Origin: Oleispira antarctica RB-8
GTDB taxonomy: Bacteria > Pseudomonadota > Gammaproteobacteria > Pseudomonadales > Oceanobacteraceae
Assembly (NCBI GenBank): GCA_000967895.1
Contig: FO203512.1
Location: 1,003,582 to 1,067,581 of the forward strand
Direction of reading: 5' to 3'
Length of the DNA: 64,000 nt
Shown: positions 27,020-36,471 of the stretch, piece after piece
Layout of the letters: the number at the start of each line of letters is the position of its first letter
Position numbering within the stretch: the stretch's first letter is position 1
Position numbers and translations under genes: made by a program
The notes under the pieces: model-generated
What the model was told of the DNA's origin: nothing
Database searches by the model: none
The model's input: the letters and a program-made list of their open reading frames with translations, nothing else

Positions 27020-28162
27020 CTATTGTCCTTCTGCTTGTTTGAAGCTGACAATTTCAGCGGGTTGAATGCTATCGCCTTTATCATTGCCCCAAGCGTTACG
27101 CTCGTAAGTGATGATGGCTGCAAGTTCTGTGGGGGTCAGTTGTTCACCAAAGGCGGCCATGGCGGAGCCTCCTTTACCATTAACCACAACGTTGACGTGT
27201 TGTTGTATATCTCCTAACGCAATGGCGCTGCCTTTGAGTGCGGGAAATACGGGTGGGACACCCATGCCCGTTACTTGATGGCAGGCGGCGCAGTTTTTGT
27301 CATAGCCGATTTTACCTTGTGCCATTAACTCATCGAAGCTGAGTTCAGATACTTGGTTAGCATTTTGTTGAGCTTGCTGCTGTGTGATGAGCCAAGCTTG
27401 ATAATCTTCTTCACTGACCGCTTCCACCACAATCGGCATGTAACCATGTCCTTGACCGCAGAGTTCGGCACACTGTCCGCGATAAATACCGGGTTTTTCT
27501 ACCTTCGCCCAAGATTCATTAATAAAGCCGGGAATGGCATCTTTTTTAACCGCAAGTTCGGGCACCCACCATGAATGAATAACGTCTTGGGCGGTAAATA
27601 AAAATCGGACTTTTTTGTTGATAGGAATAACAAGGTGCTTATCAACTTCTAATAAGTAGTTTTCAGATTTAGCTTCTAAACCGTGCATTTGATCTTGAGT
27701 AGTGGTGAGAGTGGAAAAAAAATCAATGTCAGTATTCAAATATTCATAACGCCATTTCCATTGATAACCCGTGATCTTAATATCAATATCTGAGGTTTCC
27801 GTATCGTACATGTCGATTAGAGTTTTGGTAGCAGGAATTGCCATGGCGACGAGTATCAATAGAGGAATGGTGGTCCAGATAATTTCGACCATCGTACTTT
27901 CATGAAAAGGTTTAGCTTCAACGCCTAGGGACTTACGGTGGCGAATAATGGAATAGAGCATGATGCCGAAAACGACGATGGCAATGGCGACACAAATATA
28001 AAAAATGGTCATGTGCAAGCCATGAATATCTCGACCTATCGCAGTAACGCTTTCAGTCATGTTGAGCCCCCACTCACTGTGACTTGAAGATGTTATTATC
28101 ATTAATATTAATAGCCGAAGGGCAAAGATGTTTATGCTGAGATGACGAAATACAGTTTCCAT
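27020..28162 (-). CDS. ctaC: Cytochrome c oxidase subunit II with C-terminal cytochrome c domain
   Basis: 380 residues: signal/anchor, two membrane helices (about 50-72, 95-115), the CuA cupredoxin domain with His196, Cys231, Glu233, Cys235, His239 and Met242, and then a fused class-I cytochrome c with CAACH at 291-295 and a distal Met region. The fusion makes this a caa3-type arrangement in which the subunit carries its own c haem. A GTG at 28171 opens the frame, but ATG 28162 with AAGG eight bases upstream is preferred. First gene of the cluster; 276 bases before it hold the promoter. Confidence 0.95.
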   Translation of the reverse strand: METVFRHLSINIFALRLLILMIITSSSHSEWGLNMTESVTAIGRDIHGLHMTIFYICVAIAIVVFGIMLYSIIRHRKSLGVEAKPFHESTMVEIIWTTIPLLILVAMAIPATKTLIDMYDTETSDIDIKITGYQWKWRYEYLNTDIDFFSTLTTTQDQMHGLEAKSENYLLEVDKHLVIPINKKVRFLFTAQDVIHSWWVPELAVKKDAIPGFINESWAKVEKPGIYRGQCAELCGQGHGYMPIVVEAVSEEDYQAWLITQQQAQQNANQVSELSFDELMAQGKIGYDKNCAACHQVTGMGVPPVFPALKGSAIALGDIQQHVNVVVNGKGGSAMAAFGEQLTPTELAAIITYERNAWGNDKGDSIQPAEIVSFKQAEGQ

Positions 28163-28438
28163 GTCCTTCACCTTATTGATATAGATAGTATTAGTCTATT
28201 GGCTAGTAGCGGACTAGTCGCTTAAAATGGATCTATGACTTAATACTAGATACGAAATGAAAAAGGGGGAGTAAATAGTCGATTTATATTCGAATTATTT
28301 ATGCTTAGCAGTATAAGTAATAATAAATGCTTATATAAATAGGGTAGGTGTATTTCTTTATTATGACTCCGGTGGTAAAATTTATGCCGATTGACAGTGA
28401 CGTTGATTTTATACCCATATCATACTCAGAGATTGATA

Positions 28439-28810
28439 ATGAAAAACAAGGAAGTTGTTGGAGAATTATATCGTTGTTTTCGCAAGCAAGATGTTGAGTG
28501 CTTTAATCAATTGTGTTCCCCTTCTATTATTTGGCAGCAAAATAGTGGCTTTCCTGGTGAAGGCACCCATCAAGGTCCTACCGCCGTTCTAAGCAAAGTT
28601 TATAAAGCCTTTAATATCGAATGGAAACGCTGGTCGTTTGTGATTGAACGCATCTTAGATGCCGGTGATGATATTGTTGTGCTCGGTTATTTTAGTGGTC
28701 TTACGCGTGACAATAATGAACATTTTAAATTAGCGGCTTCTCATATTTACAGTTTTCGTGATGGTAAAGTCATTAAGTTTCAACAGTTTACCGATGAGCA
28801 AGTGGCATAA
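28439..28810 (+). CDS. SnoaL/NTF2-like fold protein
   Basis: 123 residues from ATG 28439 (the frame opens at a TTG 48 bases earlier without a ribosome site). The cone-shaped alpha+beta fold of SnoaL/ketosteroid-isomerase-related proteins is suggested by VGELYRCFRKQDVECFNQLC, IIWQQNSG and AASHIYSFRDGKVIKFQQFTD. The pocket function is unknown; many act as small-molecule binders or isomerases. It is divergent from ctaC and convergent with sufE. Confidence 0.72.
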   Translation: MKNKEVVGELYRCFRKQDVECFNQLCSPSIIWQQNSGFPGEGTHQGPTAVLSKVYKAFNIEWKRWSFVIERILDAGDDIVVLGYFSGLTRDNNEHFKLAASHIYSFRDGKVIKFQQFTDEQVA

Positions 28811-28860
28811 TTGAATACTGCGCAGAGCTACACAATAAATTGATTTAAAATTATGGAATA

Positions 28861-28890
28861 AAAAAAGAGACTTTTGGTCTCCTTTTTTAT
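28861..28890. terminator. Bidirectional intrinsic terminator
   Basis: A-run, GAGAC, short TTTT-G loop, GTCTC, then CTTTTTTT. The A-run on the left and T-run on the right allow termination of both the SnoaL-like gene (plus) and sufE (minus), which converge here. Confidence 0.85.
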
Positions 28891-28897
28891 TAATAAA

Positions 28898-29338
28898 TTA
28901 CTGATTAAGTAAGTTCGCAGTATGTTGGATTTTTTTAACCATCGCCGTTAAACCGTTACCACGAGTAGGACTTAGGTGTTTCACAAGATCTACTTGAGCA
29001 AAGAAATCATCAATGTCGAAGGCTAGTATTTCTGCTGGTGTTTTATTGTTATAGGCACTTAGTACCACCGCCAATAAACCCCGTACTATATGGGCATCAG
29101 AATCCACTTCAAAAAATAATTTTCCATCACTTACGGCAGAATCAATCCAGACCTGACTTTGGCATCCACGCAGTAAAAACTCTTCAGTCTTTTTACTGTC
29201 ATCAATGGCAGGTAATTGTTTTCCTAAGTCGATTATGTATTTATAGCGTTCTTCCCAGTCGTCAAAAAATCCTAAGGTATCTAAAATTTCTTCAGGAGTA
29301 ATCTCGGTGCCAAATGGGCTTTGTGTTATATCAGTCAT
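28898..29338 (-). CDS. sufE: SufE-family cysteine desulfuration protein
   Basis: 146 residues. The sulfur-acceptor cysteine is Cys59 in LLRGCQSQVW. The SufE fold continues with DSDAHIVRGLLAVVLSAYN and ends in LSPTRGNGL. It accepts persulfide from a group II cysteine desulfurase (SufS/CsdA) for Fe-S cluster assembly; neither partner is in this window. SufE and CsdE cannot be separated by sequence here. Lies 27 bp downstream of dapC, probably co-transcribed. Confidence 0.88.
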   Translation of the reverse strand: MTDITQSPFGTEITPEEILDTLGFFDDWEERYKYIIDLGKQLPAIDDSKKTEEFLLRGCQSQVWIDSAVSDGKLFFEVDSDAHIVRGLLAVVLSAYNNKTPAEILAFDIDDFFAQVDLVKHLSPTRGNGLTAMVKKIQHTANLLNQ

Positions 29339-29365
29339 TATATTTCCAAATTTCCTGTGATTAGC

Positions 29366-30571
29366 TTACAGGCCTTGTACAAATTGTTTGATTCTTTCGG
29401 CGGCTTCTATGCACTCTTCAACACTTGCGACTAGCGCTAATCGCACACGATTCTTACCGGGGTTGATGCCATCAACCGTGCGAGATAAATAAGAGCCTGG
29501 CAATACGGTAACGTGCTGTTGAGCAAATAATTGTTGAGCAAATTGCTCTTCATCCATTTCAGTTTTGGCCCAAAGGTAGAAGCTGGCATCCGTTTGCTTA
29601 ACTTCAATTTTACCGGCCAAACTTGGGTCATTTAAGATCTCAAGTACGGCTTTGAATTTAAGGCTATATTGGCGACGGTTGTCTTTTACATGCCCTTCAT
29701 CCCCCCATGCTGCCACACTGGCCAGTTGAGTATGAATAGACATTGCGCAGCCATGATAGGTTCGATACAGCAAGAACGGCTGCAAGATTTTAGCATCACC
29801 GGCAACAAAGCCTGAGCGTAAGCCGGGTAGGTTAGAGCGCTTAGATAATGAGTGGAATACGACACAGCGAGCATAGTCATGGCGCCCCATGCTTTCACAT
29901 GCTTGCAGTAGGCCAATCGGTGCTTGTTTATCTTCTACAAAAATTTCGGAATAACATTCGTCAGAGGCGATGATGAAATCATGCTTATCAGCCAAGGCGA
30001 TTAATTTCGTAAGTGTTTCTAATTCTAGAACGGCGCCGGTTGGATTGCCGGGGGTACATAGAAATAATAGCTGACATTTTTGCCAAACTTCATCGCTTAC
30101 TGCATCAAAATCGGGATTAAAGCCTTGTTCTTCTAAACAAGGTAAAAAGTGAGGTTCAGCACCTGCAAGGTAGGCTGCTCCCTCATAGATTTGATAGAAT
30201 GGATTTGGACAAACCACAAGGCCGTTTTTACTTCGATCAATAACCGCTTGGGTAAAAGCAAAGAGAGCTTCACGAGTGCCATTGACGGGCACGATTTGCT
30301 GTTCGCTACAGATTTTGGTTAATCCAAAACGCTGCTGTAACCATTGTGCGATTGTTTCACGTAATACTGGTAAGCCCTTAGTAGTCGGGTAGTTCTCGAC
30401 TTTATCGATATTATCCTTTAGACACTGAGTAACAAATTTTGGTGCTGGGTGTTTAGGTTCGCCAATAGATAGGGCAATATGCGATAAATTTTCATTAGGG
30501 CTAACTTGTGCTTTTAATGCCGTCAGCTTTTCAAAAGGGTAAGGCTGTAGCTTTTGTAGATCTGGATTCAT
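29366..30571 (-). CDS. dapC: Succinyldiaminopimelate aminotransferase DapC
   Basis: 401-residue class-I PLP aminotransferase. The Schiff-base lysine is in HSLSKRSNLPGLRSGF, and the N-terminus MNPDLQKLQPYPFEKL with ALSIGEPKHPAP is characteristic of the DapC subfamily. Transfers an amino group in the lysine/meso-diaminopimelate pathway for cell wall synthesis. ATG 30571; followed by sufE. Confidence 0.92.
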   Translation of the reverse strand: MNPDLQKLQPYPFEKLTALKAQVSPNENLSHIALSIGEPKHPAPKFVTQCLKDNIDKVENYPTTKGLPVLRETIAQWLQQRFGLTKICSEQQIVPVNGTREALFAFTQAVIDRSKNGLVVCPNPFYQIYEGAAYLAGAEPHFLPCLEEQGFNPDFDAVSDEVWQKCQLLFLCTPGNPTGAVLELETLTKLIALADKHDFIIASDECYSEIFVEDKQAPIGLLQACESMGRHDYARCVVFHSLSKRSNLPGLRSGFVAGDAKILQPFLLYRTYHGCAMSIHTQLASVAAWGDEGHVKDNRRQYSLKFKAVLEILNDPSLAGKIEVKQTDASFYLWAKTEMDEEQFAQQLFAQQHVTVLPGSYLSRTVDGINPGKNRVRLALVASVEECIEAAERIKQFVQGL

Positions 30572-30710
30572 GGGACGACCCTAATTCATTGCAATATATA
30601 GTAAAAAACGCGCCATTATACCTAATATTGATCAGCTTTCAGCTATCGGCTTCTTCTCTCAGTCGGGTTAACTGTTATTATGATGAAAAATTAATACTCA
30701 AGGAGTTATC

Positions 30711-32558
30711 TTGCAGTTCAATATCGCAAGGATAGGGTTATTAATCGTCTGTTTTTGTGTGTTTAGTCAAATGAGCTTAGCTCGCACTAGCCATTCTAAC
30801 TTGGTGCAGCAACAAGTTGATGGTGTTTTTGATTTTACACACTGGCACTCAGGCGATGGTGCAGTTCCATTGGACGGAAGATGGGCGTTCTATTGGCAGA
30901 AACAATTGTCTCCTCATGAGTGGCAGACGTTGCAAGCGCCGTGGTTTGACCTGCCCGCTACCTGGGATAAAGAAGGGGCGAGCCAGTCAGTCTATAATGG
31001 TAAAGGGTTTGCTACGTTTACCGCCAAGCTTATCAATCTTCCTAGTGATACTACTTGGGGCTTAATTATTCCAGAGCAATCAACGGCTTTTCGACTATTC
31101 ATCAATGATGATTTAGTGGCTGAGGGTGGTATTGCAGGTGTTAGCTTTTCGAGTTCAGAAGCCTACTCAGGAAATCAATTTATTAAACTGGGTGAATTAC
31201 CCGCTAACAGCAAAATAACTTGGCATGTCTCGAATTTTCATCATGCAAGTGGCGGGCCTTGGCAAACGTTAATAATGGGGTCTTATTATGAGCTAGGGTT
31301 GTATCATGTTGTTAAGACGTTCGATCAAGCGTTAGTTGTTGCTTTAGCATTATTGACCAGCCTATTCTTGATTATTCAGCACTTTATTGATCGCCGCGAG
31401 AAAGCATCGGCTTTATTGTCCGCTTTTGCCTTGGTCATTGCTGTGCGTGTTGGCATTATGGATAATCAGGTATTGTATCAACTGTTAGGTGTTTTACCTT
31501 GGCAACTGCACATCCGCGTATTGTATTTCACGATGTTAATCGCTGCGCCTCTTATCCTTTATTGGCAGCACAATACCTTTCCCGCAGAACTTTCTGAAAA
31601 TACTGCGCGCCGAGTCGGGTATGCATTTTTACCTGCCTTGATCAGTATTATTATTTTTCCAAGCGCATGGTTCACTGAATTACTTATGCCTTTTCAGTTC
31701 ATGTTGGTGGTGGTGATCGCTATCTATTTCTGGAGTCTGGTTAAGGTTATTTTACATAAGCGTCGAGGTGGCTATTACATTGTGTGTGGCGCTTTATTAC
31801 TCTCACTGGCTATTCTTCACGACATCGCATTGTATGCTCAATGGCTAGAAGATGGGCGCTTGTGGCTTACTTATGGGCTGTTGGCTTTTCTTCTCTCTTT
31901 AGCGGTTAATATGCTGTATTTAAGAGCAGAGCAGAAGCAGCAGGTCGAAAGCTTAAGCGAGCAACTGATGACGGCCAACAAGCAACTTAAGGCCCGAGTT
32001 GCGCAACGTACAATAGAGCTGGCTGAAAAAGCAGATGCCTTAGAAGAGGCCAATGAGAAATTGCAATTATTAGCTAATATCGATGATTTAACAGGGGTCT
32101 TAAATCGAAGGGCTTTTGTTGAACAGTTAGAAATGTTTGCTCGAATTAAGCCTGATGTCGCACTGATTATGATCGATATTGATTACTTTAAACGGGTGAA
32201 TGATGCCCATGGTCGAGAGGTGGGTGATCAAGTGCTAAAGCGTCTATCATCCGTTTTATTGGATGCCATACGAGGAAATGATCGAGTCGGTCGTTTTGGT
32301 GGAGAGGAGTTTATTATCCTTCTGCAAGATATTTCGACTGCAGGATTGAATTCTTACTGTCAGCGTTTATTGAAAGAAATTAACGATATTGATTTTTCTG
32401 ATATAGCCCCCCTTGCTGGAATCACCGTCAGTATGGGGACGACGATGGGGACGTTAGTCGACAGAAATATCGACCAGCTCATTCAGCAGGCCGATGAAGC
32501 GATGTATTATGTGAAAAATCATGGTCGTAATAGTTTTCGCCATTATACTAAGCAATAA
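30711..32558 (+). CDS. 7TM (7TMR-DISM-like) diguanylate cyclase
   Basis: 615 residues: signal peptide (1-24), an extracytoplasmic carbohydrate-binding-like domain (LDGRWAFYW onward), seven membrane helices (about 205-395), a coiled coil (about 400-440) and a GGDEF domain. The active site is GGEEF at 530-534, and an inhibitory I-site RGND lies at 521-524, so it should make c-di-GMP with product feedback. The start is TTG: a strong AAGGAG sits 5 bases upstream and no ATG is available, and the signal peptide begins exactly here. Confidence 0.92.
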   Translation: MQFNIARIGLLIVCFCVFSQMSLARTSHSNLVQQQVDGVFDFTHWHSGDGAVPLDGRWAFYWQKQLSPHEWQTLQAPWFDLPATWDKEGASQSVYNGKGFATFTAKLINLPSDTTWGLIIPEQSTAFRLFINDDLVAEGGIAGVSFSSSEAYSGNQFIKLGELPANSKITWHVSNFHHASGGPWQTLIMGSYYELGLYHVVKTFDQALVVALALLTSLFLIIQHFIDRREKASALLSAFALVIAVRVGIMDNQVLYQLLGVLPWQLHIRVLYFTMLIAAPLILYWQHNTFPAELSENTARRVGYAFLPALISIIIFPSAWFTELLMPFQFMLVVVIAIYFWSLVKVILHKRRGGYYIVCGALLLSLAILHDIALYAQWLEDGRLWLTYGLLAFLLSLAVNMLYLRAEQKQQVESLSEQLMTANKQLKARVAQRTIELAEKADALEEANEKLQLLANIDDLTGVLNRRAFVEQLEMFARIKPDVALIMIDIDYFKRVNDAHGREVGDQVLKRLSSVLLDAIRGNDRVGRFGGEEFIILLQDISTAGLNSYCQRLLKEINDIDFSDIAPLAGITVSMGTTMGTLVDRNIDQLIQQADEAMYYVKNHGRNSFRHYTKQ

Positions 32559-32574
32559 AGGTGTTTGGGTTTAA

Positions 32575-33000
32575 TTAATCTTTATTGCGACTGCGCTCTG
32601 CGGGAACATAAAGCTGTGCCATTAAGTAATCACGAAAATCTTGCTGATAAGGTTGAGCATCCACGGCAATTTTCATACAGGCAAGCCATGCGTCTCTTTC
32701 TGCTGGGCCAATGTCTAGGTGGCGGTGGGCGACGGGAATTCTAATAGGGCCATATTTTTCACTGAATAATTTTGGGCCCCCTAGCCAACCGGTTAAAAAA
32801 CGCGTGAGTTTATCGCGTGATTCATCTAAGTCAGGGTTGTGCATTGCTCGAATTTTTTGTGCTTGAGCTAATGTTTCCATCGCATTATAAAATGCATCAA
32901 CCAGCTGTTTTATACCGTCAAAACCCCCAGCCGCATGAAAAGAATTATCTTCTTTACCATAGACTGACGCGGTATTAGAGATCGTATTGTGAGTATTCAT
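32575..33000 (-). CDS. Group-2 truncated haemoglobin
   Basis: 141 residues, no signal peptide, so cytoplasmic, unlike the lipoprotein globin at 8.3 kb. The start AAGGFDGIKQLVDAFYNAM, the LTGWLGGPKLFSEKYG segment and proximal His in PVAHRHLDIG define the group-2 (YjbI-like) family. Probable O2 or NO handling. Convergent with the diguanylate cyclase, 16 bases apart. Confidence 0.9.
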   Translation of the reverse strand: MNTHNTISNTASVYGKEDNSFHAAGGFDGIKQLVDAFYNAMETLAQAQKIRAMHNPDLDESRDKLTRFLTGWLGGPKLFSEKYGPIRIPVAHRHLDIGPAERDAWLACMKIAVDAQPYQQDFRDYLMAQLYVPAERSRNKD

Positions 33001-33071
33001 AAATCACCCGTTCGAGTTCTTTTGGTCGGCTATCATTGAGCAGAACTTTATCATACTCTATCGAATTAGAC

Positions 33072-33452
33072 TTAATTACTCAGGGGTTCAGCGTCTTCTG
33101 CGGACTCGCTTAATGCATCGACAGCGTCGATGGCTTGGTCGTTTGCGTTCTGATCTGAGAGCGCTAGTTTAGGTTTCTCTCCGACGGGTTTCAGTAAATG
33201 AAATCCAAGCGTCGTTTCAATGGGGCCGATAAACTTTTTCTCATCATCGTGAGTCGCTAAGGCTGTGATTAACTCAATGGGTAGATCGTCTTGCGGGTGA
33301 TAACCTGCAAAACCGCCTTGATGGGACGAAGGGCAAGCAGAATACTCTCGTGCTAGCTCGGTAAAGTCTGCACCTAACTCAAGCTCTTGGGCTATGTCTT
33401 GGGCGAGTAATGAGCTTTTCAGTAAAATATGGTGTAACGCGATGGTTTGCAT
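33072..33452 (-). CDS. Parvulin-type peptidyl-prolyl isomerase with acidic tail
   Basis: 126 residues. Residues 1-92 are a PpiC rotamase core (ALHHILLKS, FTELAREYSACPSSHQGG, FIGPIETTLGFHLLKP). A 30-residue acidic, probably disordered extension follows (about 97-126), unusual for this small family. No signal peptide, so cytoplasmic. Confidence 0.88.
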   Translation of the reverse strand: MQTIALHHILLKSSLLAQDIAQELELGADFTELAREYSACPSSHQGGFAGYHPQDDLPIELITALATHDDEKKFIGPIETTLGFHLLKPVGEKPKLALSDQNANDQAIDAVDALSESAEDAEPLSN

Positions 33453-33540
33453 GGGCTAGCTATCCAAATTATTCCTTAATGTTGCTTTAAGGATAGCTGA
33501 AAAAACAGCTAAAAAGTGTGTTAGCCCATGAAAAGAAGAT

Positions 33541-34086
33541 TTACTTTTTCAGTTGTTGATCTGCGTAACCCGCTAAGCATTGTCCTGATATTATGGACAG
33601 AAAGCAGTAAGCTAAAAACCAGTAGAAACCATCATGTAAAGCGGATTGTAAATCAGCCGTTGCTTTAGCCGTAAAGAAAGCAACCAAAATTGCGACGACA
33701 AAGACATCGGCCATTGACCATTTACTAATCACTGAAATTAGCTGCCAGCGCCAGCGAGCTGGGCTTAACCAAGTCCAAATGATCAGTAATCCTTTTGTTA
33801 CTGGAATAATGATACTGAACGTGACGACCATAAAGCCGACTTCCGCATAACCCGCTTCTTTCAAGCTCAGTACGGTTTGCCAGATGCTGCGGGTTTCTTC
33901 AAATATAGTGCTTTTAAGCCCAAACATGTTGATCGATGCCTTGATCGTCATAATAGGCTCTGTCACACCAGGGTACAGGAAAAAGAAACTCAATACGGTT
34001 AGCATCAACCCTATGCGCTGCAATCCGTTTGCCTGCTGCCAAGACGCCGTCGCGAGTTGCCACGGTTTTAATAGGACGTTGGGCAT
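33541..34086 (-). CDS. Paraquat-inducible protein A (PqiA) domain protein
   Basis: 181 residues with about four membrane helices (25-45, 88-112, 125-150, 155-178). TLSFFFLYPG and the SIWQTVLSLKEAGY, KGLLIIWTW and KWSMADVFVVAILVAF segments are those of PqiA-domain proteins (LetA/PqiA-like, a single domain here). It has no pqiB or letB partner nearby. Its ATG follows the minE stop directly (TAA-ATG), implying coupled translation with the Min genes. Confidence 0.85.
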   Translation of the reverse strand: MPNVLLKPWQLATASWQQANGLQRIGLMLTVLSFFFLYPGVTEPIMTIKASINMFGLKSTIFEETRSIWQTVLSLKEAGYAEVGFMVVTFSIIIPVTKGLLIIWTWLSPARWRWQLISVISKWSMADVFVVAILVAFFTAKATADLQSALHDGFYWFLAYCFLSIISGQCLAGYADQQLKK

Positions 34087-34338
34087 TTACTTCTCTGGTA
34101 GCATAACGTTGAGTTCAAGCACTGATGCCGTCCCTTGTTGTTCAAGATTGACCTGTACTTGATCATCAGAGATGGCAATATACTTACGAATAACCGCGAG
34201 TAATTCTTGCTGCATCTTCGGTAAGTAATCAGGGCCACGGCTATTAACGCGGTCGTGGGCAACCAGTATCTGTAAGCGCTCTTTCGCAATGCTAGCAGTA
34301 CTGGTTCGTTCTTTTTTGAAATAATCCATTAAGCTCAT
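34087..34338 (-). CDS. minE: Cell division topological specificity factor MinE
   Basis: 83 residues. N-terminal membrane-targeting and MinD-activating segment (TASIAKERLQILVAHDR), then the dimeric topological domain (LPKMQQELLAVIRKY). Drives pole-to-pole oscillation of MinCD. Two bases after minD, and its stop abuts the PqiA-like start. Confidence 0.97.
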   Translation of the reverse strand: MSLMDYFKKERTSTASIAKERLQILVAHDRVNSRGPDYLPKMQQELLAVIRKYIAISDDQVQVNLEQQGTASVLELNVMLPEK

Positions 34339-34340
34339 GA

Positions 34341-35147
34341 TTAACCTCCAAATACACGTTTAAGAAAGCCTTTTCTCTCGGCTTCTAAGAAACGATGCGG
34401 GCGTTCTTCGCCAAGATAACGAGCAACGGCGTCCTCATAAGCTTGGCCTGCATCACTGTCATTATCGTGAATAACAGGAACCCCTTGATTGGAGGCTTTT
34501 AATACAGCTTGTGACTCTGGAATAACACCCAGTAACGGTACTGCAAGAATTTCTACCACATCTTCAACCGACAGCATTTCACCATTGGCAACACGGGTAG
34601 GATTGTAACGAGTGAGCAGTAAATGCTCTTTAACGCGTTTACCTTGTTCCGCTAAACGAGATTTACTTTGAAGAATGCCTAAAATTCGATCGCTATCACG
34701 CACAGACGATACTTCTGGGTTGGTAACGATAATCGCTTCTTCAGCGAAATAGAGCGCCATTTGAGCGCCTGTTTCAATGCCTGCTGGAGAATCACAAATA
34801 ATATAGTCAAAATCTTCAGCCAGTTCATTCAAAACTGCTTCAACCGCTTCTTTATCAAGGGCATCTTTATCGCGTGTTTGAGACGCTGGCAGAATGTAGA
34901 GGTTGTCTAAACGCTTATCTTTGATCAAAGCCTGTCTTAAACTGGCTTCTTTATGAATAACGTTGACGAAATCGTAAACAACACGACGTTCACAGCCCAT
35001 GACTAAATCTAGATTACGAAGGCCCACATCAAAGTCGATAACGACTGTTTTATGCCCTTTCAGTGCTAAACCCGTTGAAATTGCAGCACTGGTGGTGGTT
35101 TTACCCACGCCTCCTTTACCAGAGGTTATGACAATTATCTTAGCCAA
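34341..35147 (-). CDS. minD: Septum-site determining ATPase MinD
   Basis: 268 residues. Deviant Walker A GKGGVGKTT at 10-18, the switch region DSPAGIETGA, and a C-terminal amphipathic membrane-targeting helix (RKGFLKRVFGG). It recruits MinC to the membrane and forms the oscillator with MinE. Confidence 0.97.
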   Translation of the reverse strand: MAKIIVITSGKGGVGKTTTSAAISTGLALKGHKTVVIDFDVGLRNLDLVMGCERRVVYDFVNVIHKEASLRQALIKDKRLDNLYILPASQTRDKDALDKEAVEAVLNELAEDFDYIICDSPAGIETGAQMALYFAEEAIIVTNPEVSSVRDSDRILGILQSKSRLAEQGKRVKEHLLLTRYNPTRVANGEMLSVEDVVEILAVPLLGVIPESQAVLKASNQGVPVIHDNDSDAGQAYEDAVARYLGEERPHRFLEAERKGFLKRVFGG

Positions 35148-35189
35148 AGTGAAAATTCCCTTACAAAAAGTTGCAAAACGCAGTATTCA

Positions 35190-35891
35190 TTAAAGTGAGT
35201 GTATGTTCAAGCGCCCATCATCAAGTTGAATGAGGCTGGGCTGAGTACAATGCTGATCGTTACTTTCAAATAGCTTATATTCGCCAGCAATAGCGACTAG
35301 TTCAGCTTCAAGGGATGAACAGCTAATCGTTGCTTCAGTATCCCCCTTAATGCCCGCTAAAGCTCGTCCTCTTAGTGGTCCATAAATATGTATGCTTCCA
35401 CCTGCCAATACTTCGGCACCCGTACTGACAAGACCAAAAATGACCAAGTCGCCTTCAGCCGTGAGTTGCTGGCCTGAGCGAACGGGAAATTTATGCACGG
35501 TGGTTTTTGCTCGGGGTGCTGGCACGGCAGGTAACTCTTCTGCCTCTGCCACTGCTGGGATACTTTCCATTGTTTTAATGCGAGAGGGCTTGCTATTACC
35601 CTTGCCAAAATCAGCCAGTTCAAGCTGCTCTAATAGCTCATGATGTTCTTCTTGAGCGTTTCTAACACCAATGGGCAGCATGCCGAATTCATGACAGGTT
35701 AGATACAAGGAAGGAAGGTCGATTTTCTCAGCCAGTTCAATAAAGTCAAAGATACAAGGAAGGCGGACAAACATTTTAGGTGCTTGCTCAACTTTCGCTT
35801 TCAGTTCTTGCTGAATCTGGGCGAGGTTATTACTTTGGATTAATAGGGTTGTTATGGGGTTTAACCCTGCTTTTAAGTTAAACGCGGCCAT
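35190..35891 (-). CDS. minC: Septum-site determining protein MinC
   Basis: 233 residues: N-terminal FtsZ-inhibiting domain (about 1-105), a proline/alanine linker (115-130), and the C-terminal beta-helical domain (VRSGQQLTAEGDLVIFG to the end) that dimerises and binds MinD. Start overlaps the HopJ-family gene stop by one base; minD follows after 42 bases. Confidence 0.95.
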   Translation of the reverse strand: MAAFNLKAGLNPITTLLIQSNNLAQIQQELKAKVEQAPKMFVRLPCIFDFIELAEKIDLPSLYLTCHEFGMLPIGVRNAQEEHHELLEQLELADFGKGNSKPSRIKTMESIPAVAEAEELPAVPAPRAKTTVHKFPVRSGQQLTAEGDLVIFGLVSTGAEVLAGGSIHIYGPLRGRALAGIKGDTEATISCSSLEAELVAIAGEYKLFESNDQHCTQPSLIQLDDGRLNIHSL

Positions 35892-36250
35892 TATTTTTGT
35901 GTCTTCAGCTCTAGTGGAAAGTGATCAAAGCGAATATCAGAGAGATCTTCTTTTAGTACTCGGCGTAGATTGTGGTGGTTATTAATTTCAGGCGTTGCGA
36001 GTACATCGCGGTAATGCTGGCCAAAACAGGCGAGTGCTTGTTCTTTAGAAAGCTCTAATAACTGAGCTAAGGCGAACACCTTGCAAGAACCCTGGTTTTG
36101 CTCTGCGCTGTTTTCAACGCCGCCGTTATTAAAGGCGCTAGGGGTAAAGTTGTAATTCAGCTCTATAAACGCGAGTGTTGTCTCAAATTGAAAATCGTTG
36201 TGCGTTAGCTGTTGTAAAAAATCGATTTTGGCTTGTTCAAACGGTGACAT
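35891..36250 (-). CDS. HopJ type III effector family protein
   Basis: About 119 residues from ATG 36250; AAGGA lies upstream, inside the alternative extension that opens at 36268. Family signatures: IELNYNFTPSAFNNGGVENSAEQNQGSCK-like core split around residues 28-58 and CFGQHYRDVLATPE. The name comes from Pseudomonas syringae; most relatives are in non-pathogens, so it is likely an ordinary cytoplasmic protein of unknown role. Its stop overlaps the minC start by one base, so it heads the min operon here. Confidence 0.82.
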   Translation of the reverse strand: MSPFEQAKIDFLQQLTHNDFQFETTLAFIELNYNFTPSAFNNGGVENSAEQNQGSCKVFALAQLLELSKEQALACFGQHYRDVLATPEINNHHNLRRVLKEDLSDIRFDHFPLELKTQK

Positions 36251-36471
36251 GATTAAAAATCCTTTCAAATGACGTTAAGGCTACCACCTGCTCTTGCAGA
36301 GTGTCACTCTCAATATTAGAAAATCGATATCTTCCTATGTTTTAATTTTCTAATTATTACTATTTAGTAAAGGACTTTTCCAAGTTCTGGCAATTGTTTC
36401 GTAATGCGTGTGAATGTAATCTGTATGTAAGATGTAACTTTGGTGATACATACGTTGTTTTAGGAGGTCTT

